Shown piece after piece: positions 1 through 6,723 of a DNA stretch of 11,103 bases. A model generated the notes under the pieces. That model saw nothing but the letters and a program-made list of their open reading frames with translations, was not told the DNA's origin and did not search any database. Each line of letters opens with the position of its first letter. The stretch's first letter is position 1. Position numbers and translations under genes: made by a program. The DNA is from Bryobacteraceae bacterium. GTDB taxonomy: Bacteria; Acidobacteriota; Terriglobia; Bryobacterales; Bryobacteraceae. The stretch covers positions 1-11,103 of the forward strand of contig JACMLA010000594.1 in the NCBI GenBank assembly GCA_014379815.1, read 5' to 3'.

Positions 1-108
1 AGAAGCGCGCTTGCCACGCTGAGTGCAAAAACCTGGTCCGAAGAAAGCTGCCCCATGTGCCGCGACGGAGTTCCCGTCGTTAAGCCAGGCTCCCGTCCTT
101 TGGGATGA
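1..108 (+). CDS. pyrE: Orotate phosphoribosyltransferase, C-terminal fragment
   Basis: This is the 3' end of a gene that begins before the window; frame 1 is open from base 1 to a TGA at 106-108, leaving 35 residues. The tail reads CPMCRDGVPVVKPGSR, a two-cysteine CPxC element followed by GVP and KPGSR. I recall this tail from the longer PyrE proteins of Acidobacteria, Deinococcus-Thermus and relatives. PyrE joins orotate and PRPP to make orotidine 5'-phosphate in pyrimidine synthesis; its PRPP-binding core would lie upstream and is not visible. The TGA overlaps the truA start as ATGA, so the two genes are probably co-transcribed and translationally coupled. The identification rests on this short tail only, with no catalytic residues in view. 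Confidence 0.68.
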   Translation, partial: RSALATLSAKTWSEESCPMCRDGVPVVKPGSRPLG

Positions 109-890
109 GGCGGCTGAAGCTGACTATCGCTTACGACGGAACCGATTTTCATGGCTGGCAGGTACAGCCCCGACTTCCCACCATCCAGCAACATCTCGAA
201 GACATCTTCCGGGAGATCGAGAAAGCTCCTGTCCACGTGGCCGGTTCAGGACGCACCGATGCGGGAGTTCATGCCCACGGCCAGGTTGCCGCAGTCACGC
301 TACAGAATCCTATTCCTCCGGGCAATCTGAAGAAAGCGGTCAACCGGCTTCTTCCCCCTTCGATCCGAATTCTCCAAGTCGAAGAAGTTCACGAACACTT
401 CCATCCCAGGTTCGACGCAATGTCAAAAACGTATGAGTACCGCATCTGGCGCGGCGAAGTAGTCACCCCTTTCGACTACCCTTTTATGCACCATCACCCG
501 TACACGCTGAACGAAGCAGCTTTCGTTTCGGCCGCTGGCGTCTTCGCAGGAGAACACGACTTTTCCTGCTTTGCCGCTTCCGACGAGTCGGATTCGCTCG
601 GTCGTTCGAAGGTCCGAAAAGTGTTCCGCTCAGAAGCAACCCGCGAGGGAGATCTGCTCCGGTATCGAATTACTGGTTCGGGTTTCCTGAAACACATGGT
701 TCGCAACATAGTCGGCACGTTGCTGGAGGCAGGGAAGGGTAATTTATCCGAAGAGCAACTCAAGTGGTTGCTGACGGCCCCGGCGGGAATCCGGGCAACT
801 CCCACGGCTCCCGCAAAAGGACTTTTCCTTAGTGAGGTACATTACGATCACAGAGATGGTACTAGTACTAAGAGTAAGGTGAATGTCTGA
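105..890 (+). CDS. truA: tRNA pseudouridine(38-40) synthase TruA
   Basis: TruA converts uridines 38-40 in the tRNA anticodon stem-loop to pseudouridine in the cytoplasm. The 261-residue length is normal for the family. The N-terminus (LTIAYDGTDFHGWQ, about residues 6-19) is the classic TruA opening. The motif GRTDAGVHAHGQ (49-60) carries the catalytic aspartate D52. Further family blocks are the KTYEYRIW strand, DFSCFAA near the middle, and FLKHMVRNIVGTL (about 197-209). The ATG at 105 is chosen because it starts exactly at this conserved N-terminus and overlaps the upstream stop as ATGA. No strong Shine-Dalgarno precedes it, which fits coupling to pyrE. The end of the protein is a short polar tail without known function. 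No truncation or frameshift is seen. Confidence 0.96.
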   Translation: MRRLKLTIAYDGTDFHGWQVQPRLPTIQQHLEDIFREIEKAPVHVAGSGRTDAGVHAHGQVAAVTLQNPIPPGNLKKAVNRLLPPSIRILQVEEVHEHFHPRFDAMSKTYEYRIWRGEVVTPFDYPFMHHHPYTLNEAAFVSAAGVFAGEHDFSCFAASDESDSLGRSKVRKVFRSEATREGDLLRYRITGSGFLKHMVRNIVGTLLEAGKGNLSEEQLKWLLTAPAGIRATPTAPAKGLFLSEVHYDHRDGTSTKSKVNV

Positions 891-971
891 CAAACCGAAT
901 AAAATCTGGCAAACTACGGTTTCGACCGCGAAGTCGCGAAAAGGCTGAGAAAGTCACACACTGTCGGAGAC

Positions 972-977
972 TATCAT
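972..977 (+). promoter_or_regulatory. Possible -10 box for the Rcp1-like regulator
   Basis: TATCAT matches the sigma-70 -10 consensus at five of six bases and would give a leader of roughly 26 nt. No convincing -35 hexamer lies 16-18 bp upstream and no clear Shine-Dalgarno precedes the ATG. The call is tentative. The rest of the 891-1010 spacer holds only a short CGCGA/TCGCG inverted repeat (928-939) with no T-tract. Confidence 0.3.
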
Positions 978-1010
978 TTTGGTGCGTCGCTGTAACCTCG
1001 GATACGCTTT

Positions 1011-1451
1011 ATGAAAATATTTCTCGCCGAAGATAATCCGGCAGACGTTTATCTGCTTCGCGAAGCGTTAGGGGTGGAAAACGACTCCGAGATAGAACTG
1101 GTGGTCGCACACGATGGCGAAGAAGCCATGGACTTTGTGCACCGGCGGGGTAAGTTCGGAAGCCTCGCGAAGCCCGACCTGATCGTGCTCGACCTCAATT
1201 TGCCAAAGAGCGATGGCAGCGACATCCTTCGATGCATTCGCGAATCCACCGAACTGCGGGAGATTCCGGTCGTTGTCCTGACCTCCTCCGATTCGCCCCG
1301 GGACCGTGCCGCAGCGGCAAGACTCGGCGCAGATGGCTACATCACCAAACCATCTGACCTCGACGCATTTTTGTCACTGGGACTTACCTTGCGTGCGTTC
1401 GCCACTACAAGCGACGAAGTACCTCCGGATGTCAGAAGCGCCAAGGTTTGA
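1011..1451 (+). CDS. Single-domain response regulator, Rcp1/CheY-like
   Basis: A stand-alone receiver domain of 146 residues with no output domain. The receiver signature is complete: acidic pair E7-D8 in AEDNPAD, phospho-acceptor D61 in VLDLNLPKSDG, T91 in VVLTSS and the invariant lysine K113 in ITKPSD. The NPADVYLLREAL opening and the long HRRGKFGSLAKPDL segment resemble the Rcp1 subfamily, which typically takes phosphate from PAS- or phytochrome-type hybrid kinases (family knowledge). The last 25 or so residues are a loose tail. No histidine kinase lies in the window, so the partner is unknown. The gene is preceded by a 120-bp spacer with a possible -10 box and stops immediately beside the stop codon of the convergent dehydratase. 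It probably acts by protein-protein contact, not by DNA binding. Confidence 0.93.
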   Translation: MKIFLAEDNPADVYLLREALGVENDSEIELVVAHDGEEAMDFVHRRGKFGSLAKPDLIVLDLNLPKSDGSDILRCIRESTELREIPVVVLTSSDSPRDRAAAARLGADGYITKPSDLDAFLSLGLTLRAFATTSDEVPPDVRSAKV

Positions 1452-3137
1452 TTAGCGGCTAGTCACAGCTCGCAAGAAGTCGAAGTCACAGCCCTGATCG
1501 GCTTGCAGGACATGATCGAGAAACAGCTTACCGTACCCTCGCTGGTATTGTGGCTCCGGAAGTCTCAGTAGCGTCTGCCGCGCCTCCCACTCTTCGGCGG
1601 AAATCAACAGATCAACCTTCCTCTGGGCTACGTCGAGGCAAATCGAATCCCCTGTCCTGACCAGTGCCAGCGGGCCTCCGACAGCGGATTCGGGTGCAAC
1701 GTGCAAAACCACCGTTCCGAAACTCGTGCCGCTCATCCTCGCGTCGGAGATCCGGACCACATCTTTCACGCCTCTCTTCAGAAGTGCCTTTGGCATCGGA
1801 ATCCAACCCCATTCCGGGAAACCTGGTCCGCCCTTCGGCCCTGCATTTTTCAGCACCAGCACGGAGTGTTCATCTACCGGCAAATCTTCTGAGTCCACGT
1901 CCGCGAGCATCTGGCTATAGCTCTCAAAGACCCAGGCGCGGCCGGTGTGCTCCATCAGCTCAGGGGTCGCGGCACTCTGTTTAATTACTGCGCCATTGGG
2001 GCATAGGTTTCCTCCAAGTATCGCGATTCCCCCTTCAGCTCCCAGCGCGTTATCGCGAGTTCGGATTACGTCTGTGTTGTGGCTGACTGCACTCTGGATG
2101 TTGTTCCCTAGCGTTTGGCCGTTGATCGTCACCGCATCCTGATGTAGCAGGTCCGACACTGTTTGCAGAAGGGCAGGCAGACCTCCGGCATTGAAGAAAT
2201 CTTCCATCACGTACGTGCCAGAAGGCTTGAGATTGGCCAGACACGGTGTCGTGCGAGAAATGCGGTCGAAGTCCTCGAGCCGCAGGTCGATCCCCAAACG
2301 TCCGGCGATGGCAAGCAGGTGCACTACACCGTTCGTCGAGCCGCCCAGGGCCATCAGCGCTGTTATGGCGTTCTCCAGAGACTCGCGGGTCAAAACCGCC
2401 GAAGGCCGCAGGTCTTCGCGAGCGATCGCAACAGCACGCCGGCCGCTTGCCTCCGCCAGCATCAGCCTTCTGGAATCGACAGCCGGAATCGCCGCACAGC
2501 CCGGCAGCGTCATGCCAAGCGCTTCTGCGATGCAGGCCATCGTCGACGCTGTTCCCATCACGGTGCAATGCCCGGCGGATCGCGCCAGACAGCTTTCCAC
2601 CTCGCCTAGTTCTTCCACAGTGATGCGGCCGGCCCGGAACTGGTCAAACAGTTTCCGGCCGTCGGTTCCGCTTCCAAGCACCTGTCCTTTCCAGTTGCCC
2701 GCCAGCATCGGCCCTGCAGTGACCATGATCGCGGGCACATCCGCACTGGCCGCTCCCATCAACTGCGCAGGCGTTGTTTTATCGCAACCGCTCAACAGAA
2801 CAACCGCGTCCAGAGGATGTGCGCGGATGGATTCCTCTACGTCCATTGCCATCAAATTGCGAAACAGCATCGCTGTTGGCTTCATCAGCATCTCGGCCAG
2901 TGAAATTGTTGGAAACTCCAGCGGCACGCCGCCAGCCTGCCAGACGCCACGTTTCACGGCTTCGGCAACGTCCTTCAGCCCGGCGTTGCAACTGTTTAGT
3001 TCGCTCCACGAATTGCAGATTCCGACGATCGGCTTGCCTTCGGCGAAAACGTCAGAGTTAAAACCTTCGGACCTGAGCCACGCTTTCCGGGCAAAGTTGT
3101 AGTATTCCGGTCCGTGAAACCACGCTCGGCTGCGCAT
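1452..3137 (-). CDS. IlvD/Edd family dehydratase, sugar-acid type (pentonate/hexonate dehydratase-like)
   Basis: A cytoplasmic Fe-S dehydratase that removes water from a 2,3-dihydroxy acid to give a 2-keto acid. The 561 residues are full length. Cysteines C50 (NSWSELNSC), C118 (SGCDKT) and C191 (GHCTVMGTAS) fit the three [2Fe-2S] ligands of L-arabinonate dehydratase; E82, D119 and K120 (expected carbamylated lysine) fit its Mg2+ site, all at a constant offset from the enzyme numbering I remember. Other family blocks are LPGCAAIPAVDSRR (211-224), GGSTNGVVHLLAIA (265-278) and DARMSGTSFGTVVLHV (465-480), which holds the likely catalytic serine. The RSRAWF start and the HVAPESAVGGPLALV block favour the arabinonate/xylonate/gluconate branch over biosynthetic IlvD. 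No sugar transporter, aldolase or ilv gene is adjacent, so the substrate is open. It ends directly against the response regulator and is divergent from the VWA gene. Confidence 0.9.
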   Translation of the reverse strand: MRSRAWFHGPEYYNFARKAWLRSEGFNSDVFAEGKPIVGICNSWSELNSCNAGLKDVAEAVKRGVWQAGGVPLEFPTISLAEMLMKPTAMLFRNLMAMDVEESIRAHPLDAVVLLSGCDKTTPAQLMGAASADVPAIMVTAGPMLAGNWKGQVLGSGTDGRKLFDQFRAGRITVEELGEVESCLARSAGHCTVMGTASTMACIAEALGMTLPGCAAIPAVDSRRLMLAEASGRRAVAIAREDLRPSAVLTRESLENAITALMALGGSTNGVVHLLAIAGRLGIDLRLEDFDRISRTTPCLANLKPSGTYVMEDFFNAGGLPALLQTVSDLLHQDAVTINGQTLGNNIQSAVSHNTDVIRTRDNALGAEGGIAILGGNLCPNGAVIKQSAATPELMEHTGRAWVFESYSQMLADVDSEDLPVDEHSVLVLKNAGPKGGPGFPEWGWIPMPKALLKRGVKDVVRISDARMSGTSFGTVVLHVAPESAVGGPLALVRTGDSICLDVAQRKVDLLISAEEWEARQTLLRLPEPQYQRGYGKLFLDHVLQADQGCDFDFLRAVTSR

Positions 3138-3143
3138 CTGCCC

Positions 3144-3151
3144 GTATTATC
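3144..3151 (-). promoter_or_regulatory. Possible -10 box at the dehydratase start (near-leaderless)
   Basis: Read on the minus strand, GATAATAC lies 6-8 nt before the ATG at 3137; GATAAT matches the -10 consensus at five of six bases. If used, transcription would begin within about two bases of the start codon, leaving no room for a ribosome-binding site. No clear -35 box is seen upstream. Confidence 0.3.
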
Positions 3152-3204
3152 CGATCACTGCATGTTCGAAAAGAAACTCCCCTGGTCGGGCCCACGTCTT
3201 TTGT

Positions 3205-3221
3205 TATAGTTCGCACAAGGA
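3205..3221 (+). promoter_or_regulatory. Possible -10 box and ribosome-binding site of the VWA gene
   Basis: TATAGT (3205-3210) resembles a -10 box and AAGGA (3217-3221) is a good Shine-Dalgarno placed 10 nt before the ATG at 3232. The hexamer 17 bp upstream (CTGGTC) is a poor -35. The Shine-Dalgarno supports the chosen start. The spacer 3138-3231 must carry promoters for both divergent genes. Confidence 0.4.
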
Positions 3222-3231
3222 TTCCCGTTTC

Positions 3232-4356
3232 ATGAACCTGCTCGCTCCGGCCCTCATATTGACGATGTTTGCAAGCGTCCTGCCCCACGCCCTCGCGCAG
3301 GGTCCAGCCAAGGAAACGACGGATACGGTCGCCAAGCCCCGGCCTAAGAAGGGCGAAGCTGCTCCTGAGCCTGAGAAAGAGAAGATCGAATCGAAGTACA
3401 AGCGCAAACCCGGTGAGGTGGCCGAAGGCCCCGCGTTTCGCAGCGACGCGACTACTGTCACGGTCGACATCTCGGTCCTCGACAACAAGGGGAATTTCAT
3501 TCCGGGCATTCCACGCGACCGTTTCCGCATTCTCGAAGACGAAGTACCGCAGAACCTCTCTACGTTTGGGGTAGGCGAGGGTGTGATGACTGTCGCGATG
3601 GTCATTGAGTTCAGCAACCTCTACCAGCGCTACTGGTCCGAAACCTGGTATCAGACACTAACTGCGGCCTATGGCTTTCTGGAGACCCTGAAGCCGGAAG
3701 ACTTCGTTGCCGTCGTTGCTTACGACCTCCGGCCGGAAATCCTGTCTGACTTCTCGACCGACAAACGTAAAGCCCAGGAGGCTATGCAGCGCCTTCGCAT
3801 TGCGGCCTTCTCGGAATCTAACTTGTTCGATGCACTTACCGACACCGCTGAGCGCATGTCCGAAATCGAAGGACGCAAGGCCATCGTACTGATCTCCACC
3901 GGCGTCGATACCTTCAGCAAGCTGACGTTCGACAAGACACGCAAGATCATTCAGAACTCCGGTGTACCGATCTATGGCATAGGCATGATGCAGGCAATTC
4001 GCGAATACTATGACGCCTATGGGGCGTTAGGGCCAATCGCACGTCTGGATTTCCTGCAGGCCGACAATCAGATGCGCACCTTCGCGAAAGAGAGCGGCGG
4101 GATGTCGTTCTTTCCAAGGTTCTACGGTGAGTTCCCGAGCATCTTCCAGGCGATCGCCAGTTCGATGCGCAATCAGTATACGGCTACCTACACGTCCAGC
4201 AACCAGACTCGTGACGGGAAGTTTCGCAGTATCAAAGTCCAGCTTGTCGACCCCAGTACTAATGAGCCATTACGCATTACGGACCAGAAGAACAAGCCGG
4301 TCAAGTATCAGATCCTCGCGAAAAAAGGCTACACCGCACCACGCGAAGTTGAATAG
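3232..4356 (+). CDS. Secreted VWFA-related domain protein (acidobacterial type)
   Basis: A 374-residue protein with a probable signal peptide (1-23, hydrophobic core then an ALAQ cleavage region), a charged Lys/Glu/Pro linker (about 27-62), a strand-rich block TVTVDISVLDNKGNFI leading into FRILEDEVPQNLSTF (about 76-112), and a von Willebrand A-like domain (about 119-315). The VDISVLDNKG...FRILED pattern is typical of the VWFA-related acidobacterial family (TIGR03436). VWA domains usually bind partners through a Mg2+ site (DxSxS, T, D). Here the corresponding places read E126-F-S128-N-L130, S196 and T223-G, so the canonical metal ligands look changed. It likely acts in the periplasm or at the cell surface as a binding protein. 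Partner and role are unknown, and its neighbours give no direct hint. Confidence 0.88.
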   Translation: MNLLAPALILTMFASVLPHALAQGPAKETTDTVAKPRPKKGEAAPEPEKEKIESKYKRKPGEVAEGPAFRSDATTVTVDISVLDNKGNFIPGIPRDRFRILEDEVPQNLSTFGVGEGVMTVAMVIEFSNLYQRYWSETWYQTLTAAYGFLETLKPEDFVAVVAYDLRPEILSDFSTDKRKAQEAMQRLRIAAFSESNLFDALTDTAERMSEIEGRKAIVLISTGVDTFSKLTFDKTRKIIQNSGVPIYGIGMMQAIREYYDAYGALGPIARLDFLQADNQMRTFAKESGGMSFFPRFYGEFPSIFQAIASSMRNQYTATYTSSNQTRDGKFRSIKVQLVDPSTNEPLRITDQKNKPVKYQILAKKGYTAPREVE

Positions 4357-4435
4357 TCAAACCAAAGGACAAAACAAGCACAGCCAATTTTGTCAAGGCC
4401 TGAATGTATCGCTTTTTGAGCCACCTGGAGAGACA

Positions 4436-4465
4436 TTGACAGTCTGATGAATCGAGTGTTACTTT
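4436..4465 (+). promoter_or_regulatory. Putative promoter of the response regulator-GH3 unit
   Basis: A perfect TTGACA (-35, 4436-4441) is followed after 18 bp by TACTTT (4460-4465), which keeps the first T, the A and the last T of the -10 consensus. It would start transcription about 12 nt before the ATG at 4484, with no Shine-Dalgarno in that leader. It sits in the 127-bp spacer after the VWA gene, which also holds a 7-bp AT-rich inverted repeat (GACAAAA 4368-4374, TTTTGTC 4388-4394). Confidence 0.42.
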
Positions 4466-4483
4466 GCGTGGCGTCTGCCCCGC

Positions 4484-4933
4484 ATGAGAAAGCCTGCAAC
4501 CCCTCCAGCCAACAACCTCCGCCTTCTGGTCGTCGATGACAACTCCCGCGGACTCCTCGCCCGCAAAGTAGTACTGGAGGAGCAGGGATATCAAGTGACT
4601 ACCTGTTGCACTCCCGAGGAAGCTCTCGCACTTTTCGAGACTTCACCGTTCGATATAGTTGTCACCGACTATCGGATGCCCAACATAAACGGTGTCGAAC
4701 TGCTGGAACGCCTTCGGAGCATTCGCCCGGTGCCTGTGGTCCTCATGTCCGGAATGGTCGAGGTGCTCGGGCTGAATGAGGGCAATACCGGAGCCGACGC
4801 GGTAGTGACGAAGAACTCACATGAAATTGTGAATATGTTGCGGGCAGTGAACCGCCTTGCGACCAAGCCTCCGAAGAAATCCCCCGGTCCGCAGGGGTCC
4901 GGACCGAAGCGCAAGAAAGCATCGGGCGAGTGA
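4484..4933 (+). CDS. Single-domain response regulator with basic C-terminal tail
   Basis: A 149-residue CheY-like receiver. Landmarks are D18-D19 (LLVVDDN), phospho-acceptor D62 in VVTDYRMPNINGVELL, S89 in VVLMSG (the Thr/Ser position) and K110 in VVTKNS. The helical stretch EIVNMLRAVNRLATK closes the domain. There is no DNA-binding or enzymatic output domain; instead residues 127-149 form a Pro/Lys/Arg/Gly tail with a KRKK run, which could contact an acidic partner or nucleic acid (inference). Its TGA overlaps the GTG start of the next gene as GTGA, so it is translationally linked to an exported GH3 glycosidase. No kinase lies nearby. The start at 4484 fits a short N-terminal extension before the first strand; no Shine-Dalgarno is evident. 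Confidence 0.92.
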   Translation: MRKPATPPANNLRLLVVDDNSRGLLARKVVLEEQGYQVTTCCTPEEALALFETSPFDIVVTDYRMPNINGVELLERLRSIRPVPVVLMSGMVEVLGLNEGNTGADAVVTKNSHEIVNMLRAVNRLATKPPKKSPGPQGSGPKRKKASGE

Positions 4934-6675
4934 ACGCGCGACTGCTGGTTTGTGTAGCTCTTGCTGTCGTCGGGCTGCTGAGAGTCAACGCTGCTCCTGC
5001 CGCCAGTAGACAACAGTCACCAGTGGCAAGCCGGTGGCTTCGCGGCATGACCTTGCGAGACCGCATTGCACAGTTGTTGGTCGTGCCCTGCTACGGGGAA
5101 GATCCAGCGCAGATTTCTGAGCAGTACAAGCGTTATACCCACTATGTACGCAACCTGCACGTGGGCGGCTTCATTGTCATCAACCGCGTGGTGCAGGGAA
5201 CGGTCCGCAACGCAGAGCCCCATGCTATGGCGTCCTTCCTGAACCGCATGCAGCGCCTCTCAAAAGTGCCACTGTTGATGGCCGCTGACTTTGAGCGTGG
5301 GGCTTCCATGCGGGTATCCGGAACTGCCAAATATCCCCATCTGATGGCTTATGGCGCGGCCAACGATCTTGCTCTGACACGCCAGCTAGGAGCTGACACA
5401 GCGAAGGAAGCGCGCGCTCTGGGCATCCACTGGGTGTTCGCGCCCGACGCCGATGTCAACAGCAATCCCGACAATCCCATCATCAACACTCGCTCATTCG
5501 GAGAAGATCCGCAACGCGTCGCGCAACATGTGAACGCGTTCATTGAAGGGACTCAGGCCGATCCTCTCAACCGTGTGCTGGCCACCGCCAAACACTTCCC
5601 AGGGCATGGCGATACAGACATTGACAGTCACATGGAGCTGCCTTCGCTGCGCGCCAACCGTGCCCGTCTCGGACAAGTGGAGTGGCTTCCTTTCCGCGCA
5701 GCGGTACAAGCCGGAGTAGACGCGGTCATGTCCGCGCACATGTCCGCCCCTGCTCTTGACCCAGCCGGAGTTCCCGCCACCGTGTCACCCACTGTTCTTA
5801 CCGGCGCGTTGCGTCAGGAGCTGGGCTTCCGGGGTCTGATCGTCACCGATGCGATGGACATGCAGGGTCTCACCAAACAGTTTCCGGGCGGGGAAGCCGC
5901 CGTCCGCGCTTTGCAAGCCGGAGCCGATGTCCTGCTAATGCCTCCTGACCCGGAAGCAGTCCTGAAGGCCGTCGAAGCTGCTGTGAAGAGTGGCCGGCTT
6001 ACGCAGAAACGCATTGGAGAAAGTGCACTGCGCGTTCTTGCCGCTAAAGCTACGGTCGGTCTGCATCGAAGCAAACTGGTCAGGATCGAAGCAATTACCG
6101 ATACGATCGAGTCACCCGCGTTTGCCGAACACGCGCAGCTTGCCGCCGATCGTGGCATCACTGTTCTGCGTAATAAGGACCAGGCGATTCCGCTGAAGGC
6201 GCCCGCTTCTTCGTGCTTCTGGATACTTGCGGAAAGCCGCTACGGACAGGGCGGTCGCAAAATGGGCGAGGAGATCCGTCAACGCTCGAAGCAGACGCCG
6301 GTCTTCGCCCTCGACCCTCTGGTGCCGGACACGGAGATCCATGCGCTGCTGGAGAAGAGCACACAGTGCGAAGCAAATGTCGTCGCCGCATTTGCAACTT
6401 CAGGAGCGTACAAAGGCAACGTCTCGCTTGCAGGGGGATACCCGATGCTTGTTGCTGCCTTGCAGGAACGCAGTCGCACGCCTCTCATCCTCGTAGCCGT
6501 GGGGACGCCTTACCTGCTCCGTGCCTTTGCCGACGTGCCCTCATACGTGACAACGTTCAGTTCGACCCCGACCGCCGAGACAGCGGCTGTGAAACTCCTG
6601 TTTGGCGAGATCCGGTCTTCAGGCAGGATGCCGGTATCTCTGCCCGGACTGGCCGCCATTGGTGATGGACTCTGA
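4930..6675 (+). CDS. nagZ: Exported family 3 glycoside hydrolase, NagZ-type beta-N-acetylhexosaminidase
   Basis: This enzyme probably cleaves terminal beta-linked N-acetylglucosamine from peptidoglycan or other amino-sugar chains. Residues 1-25 look like a signal peptide. The GH3 TIM barrel spans about 36-380. KHFPGHGDTDIDSH (221-234) is the NagZ hallmark, holding the Asp-His dyad (D232, H234) that serves as acid/base, and VTDAMDMQGL carries the nucleophile D307. A second domain (about 400-581) follows, as in the two-domain Bacillus enzyme and unlike the one-domain cytoplasmic E. coli NagZ. The GTG start is chosen because the signal peptide needs it and because it overlaps the upstream stop as GTGA; the next in-frame Met (residue 40) would remove the signal. 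A beta-glucosidase activity is the main alternative, but the NagZ dyad argues against it. The C-terminal domain is divergent. Confidence 0.9.
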   Translation: MNARLLVCVALAVVGLLRVNAAPAASRQQSPVASRWLRGMTLRDRIAQLLVVPCYGEDPAQISEQYKRYTHYVRNLHVGGFIVINRVVQGTVRNAEPHAMASFLNRMQRLSKVPLLMAADFERGASMRVSGTAKYPHLMAYGAANDLALTRQLGADTAKEARALGIHWVFAPDADVNSNPDNPIINTRSFGEDPQRVAQHVNAFIEGTQADPLNRVLATAKHFPGHGDTDIDSHMELPSLRANRARLGQVEWLPFRAAVQAGVDAVMSAHMSAPALDPAGVPATVSPTVLTGALRQELGFRGLIVTDAMDMQGLTKQFPGGEAAVRALQAGADVLLMPPDPEAVLKAVEAAVKSGRLTQKRIGESALRVLAAKATVGLHRSKLVRIEAITDTIESPAFAEHAQLAADRGITVLRNKDQAIPLKAPASSCFWILAESRYGQGGRKMGEEIRQRSKQTPVFALDPLVPDTEIHALLEKSTQCEANVVAAFATSGAYKGNVSLAGGYPMLVAALQERSRTPLILVAVGTPYLLRAFADVPSYVTTFSSTPTAETAAVKLLFGEIRSSGRMPVSLPGLAAIGDGL

Positions 6676-6711
6676 CTGTGAGGAGTTGTAGCGCAACGCA
6701 AACGCAGCCTT

Positions 6712-6717
6712 TAAGAT
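6712..6717 (+). promoter_or_regulatory. Possible -10 box directly before the UPF0173 start (leaderless-like)
   Basis: TAAGAT lies exactly 6 nt before the ATG at 6724, placing an expected transcription start at or next to the start codon. No Shine-Dalgarno is visible in the 48-bp spacer after the GH3 gene, apart from GAGGAG at 6680-6685, about 38 nt too far upstream to serve. TTGTAG (6686-6691) is a poor and too distant -35. Confidence 0.28.
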
Positions 6718-6723
6718 GGCAGC

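Noticed and set aside
23..436. Open frame overlapping pyrE and truA
   Set aside because: Different frame from the clear TruA motifs, low-complexity Ser/Arg/Pro composition, no ribosome-binding site.
928..939. CGCGA-AG-TCGCG inverted repeat after truA as a terminator
   Set aside because: The two-base loop is too small for the full stem, and no T-tract follows.
2191..3102. Open frame of about 303 codons on the + strand
   Set aside because: It lies wholly antisense to the well-supported dehydratase, has a Ser/Arg/Pro-rich composition typical of a shadow frame, and shows no recognisable domain.
4368..4394. GACAAAA/TTTTGTC inverted repeat after the VWA gene as a terminator
   Set aside because: Only 7 bp and AT-rich with a 13-nt loop and no T-tract; at most a weak operator-like site.
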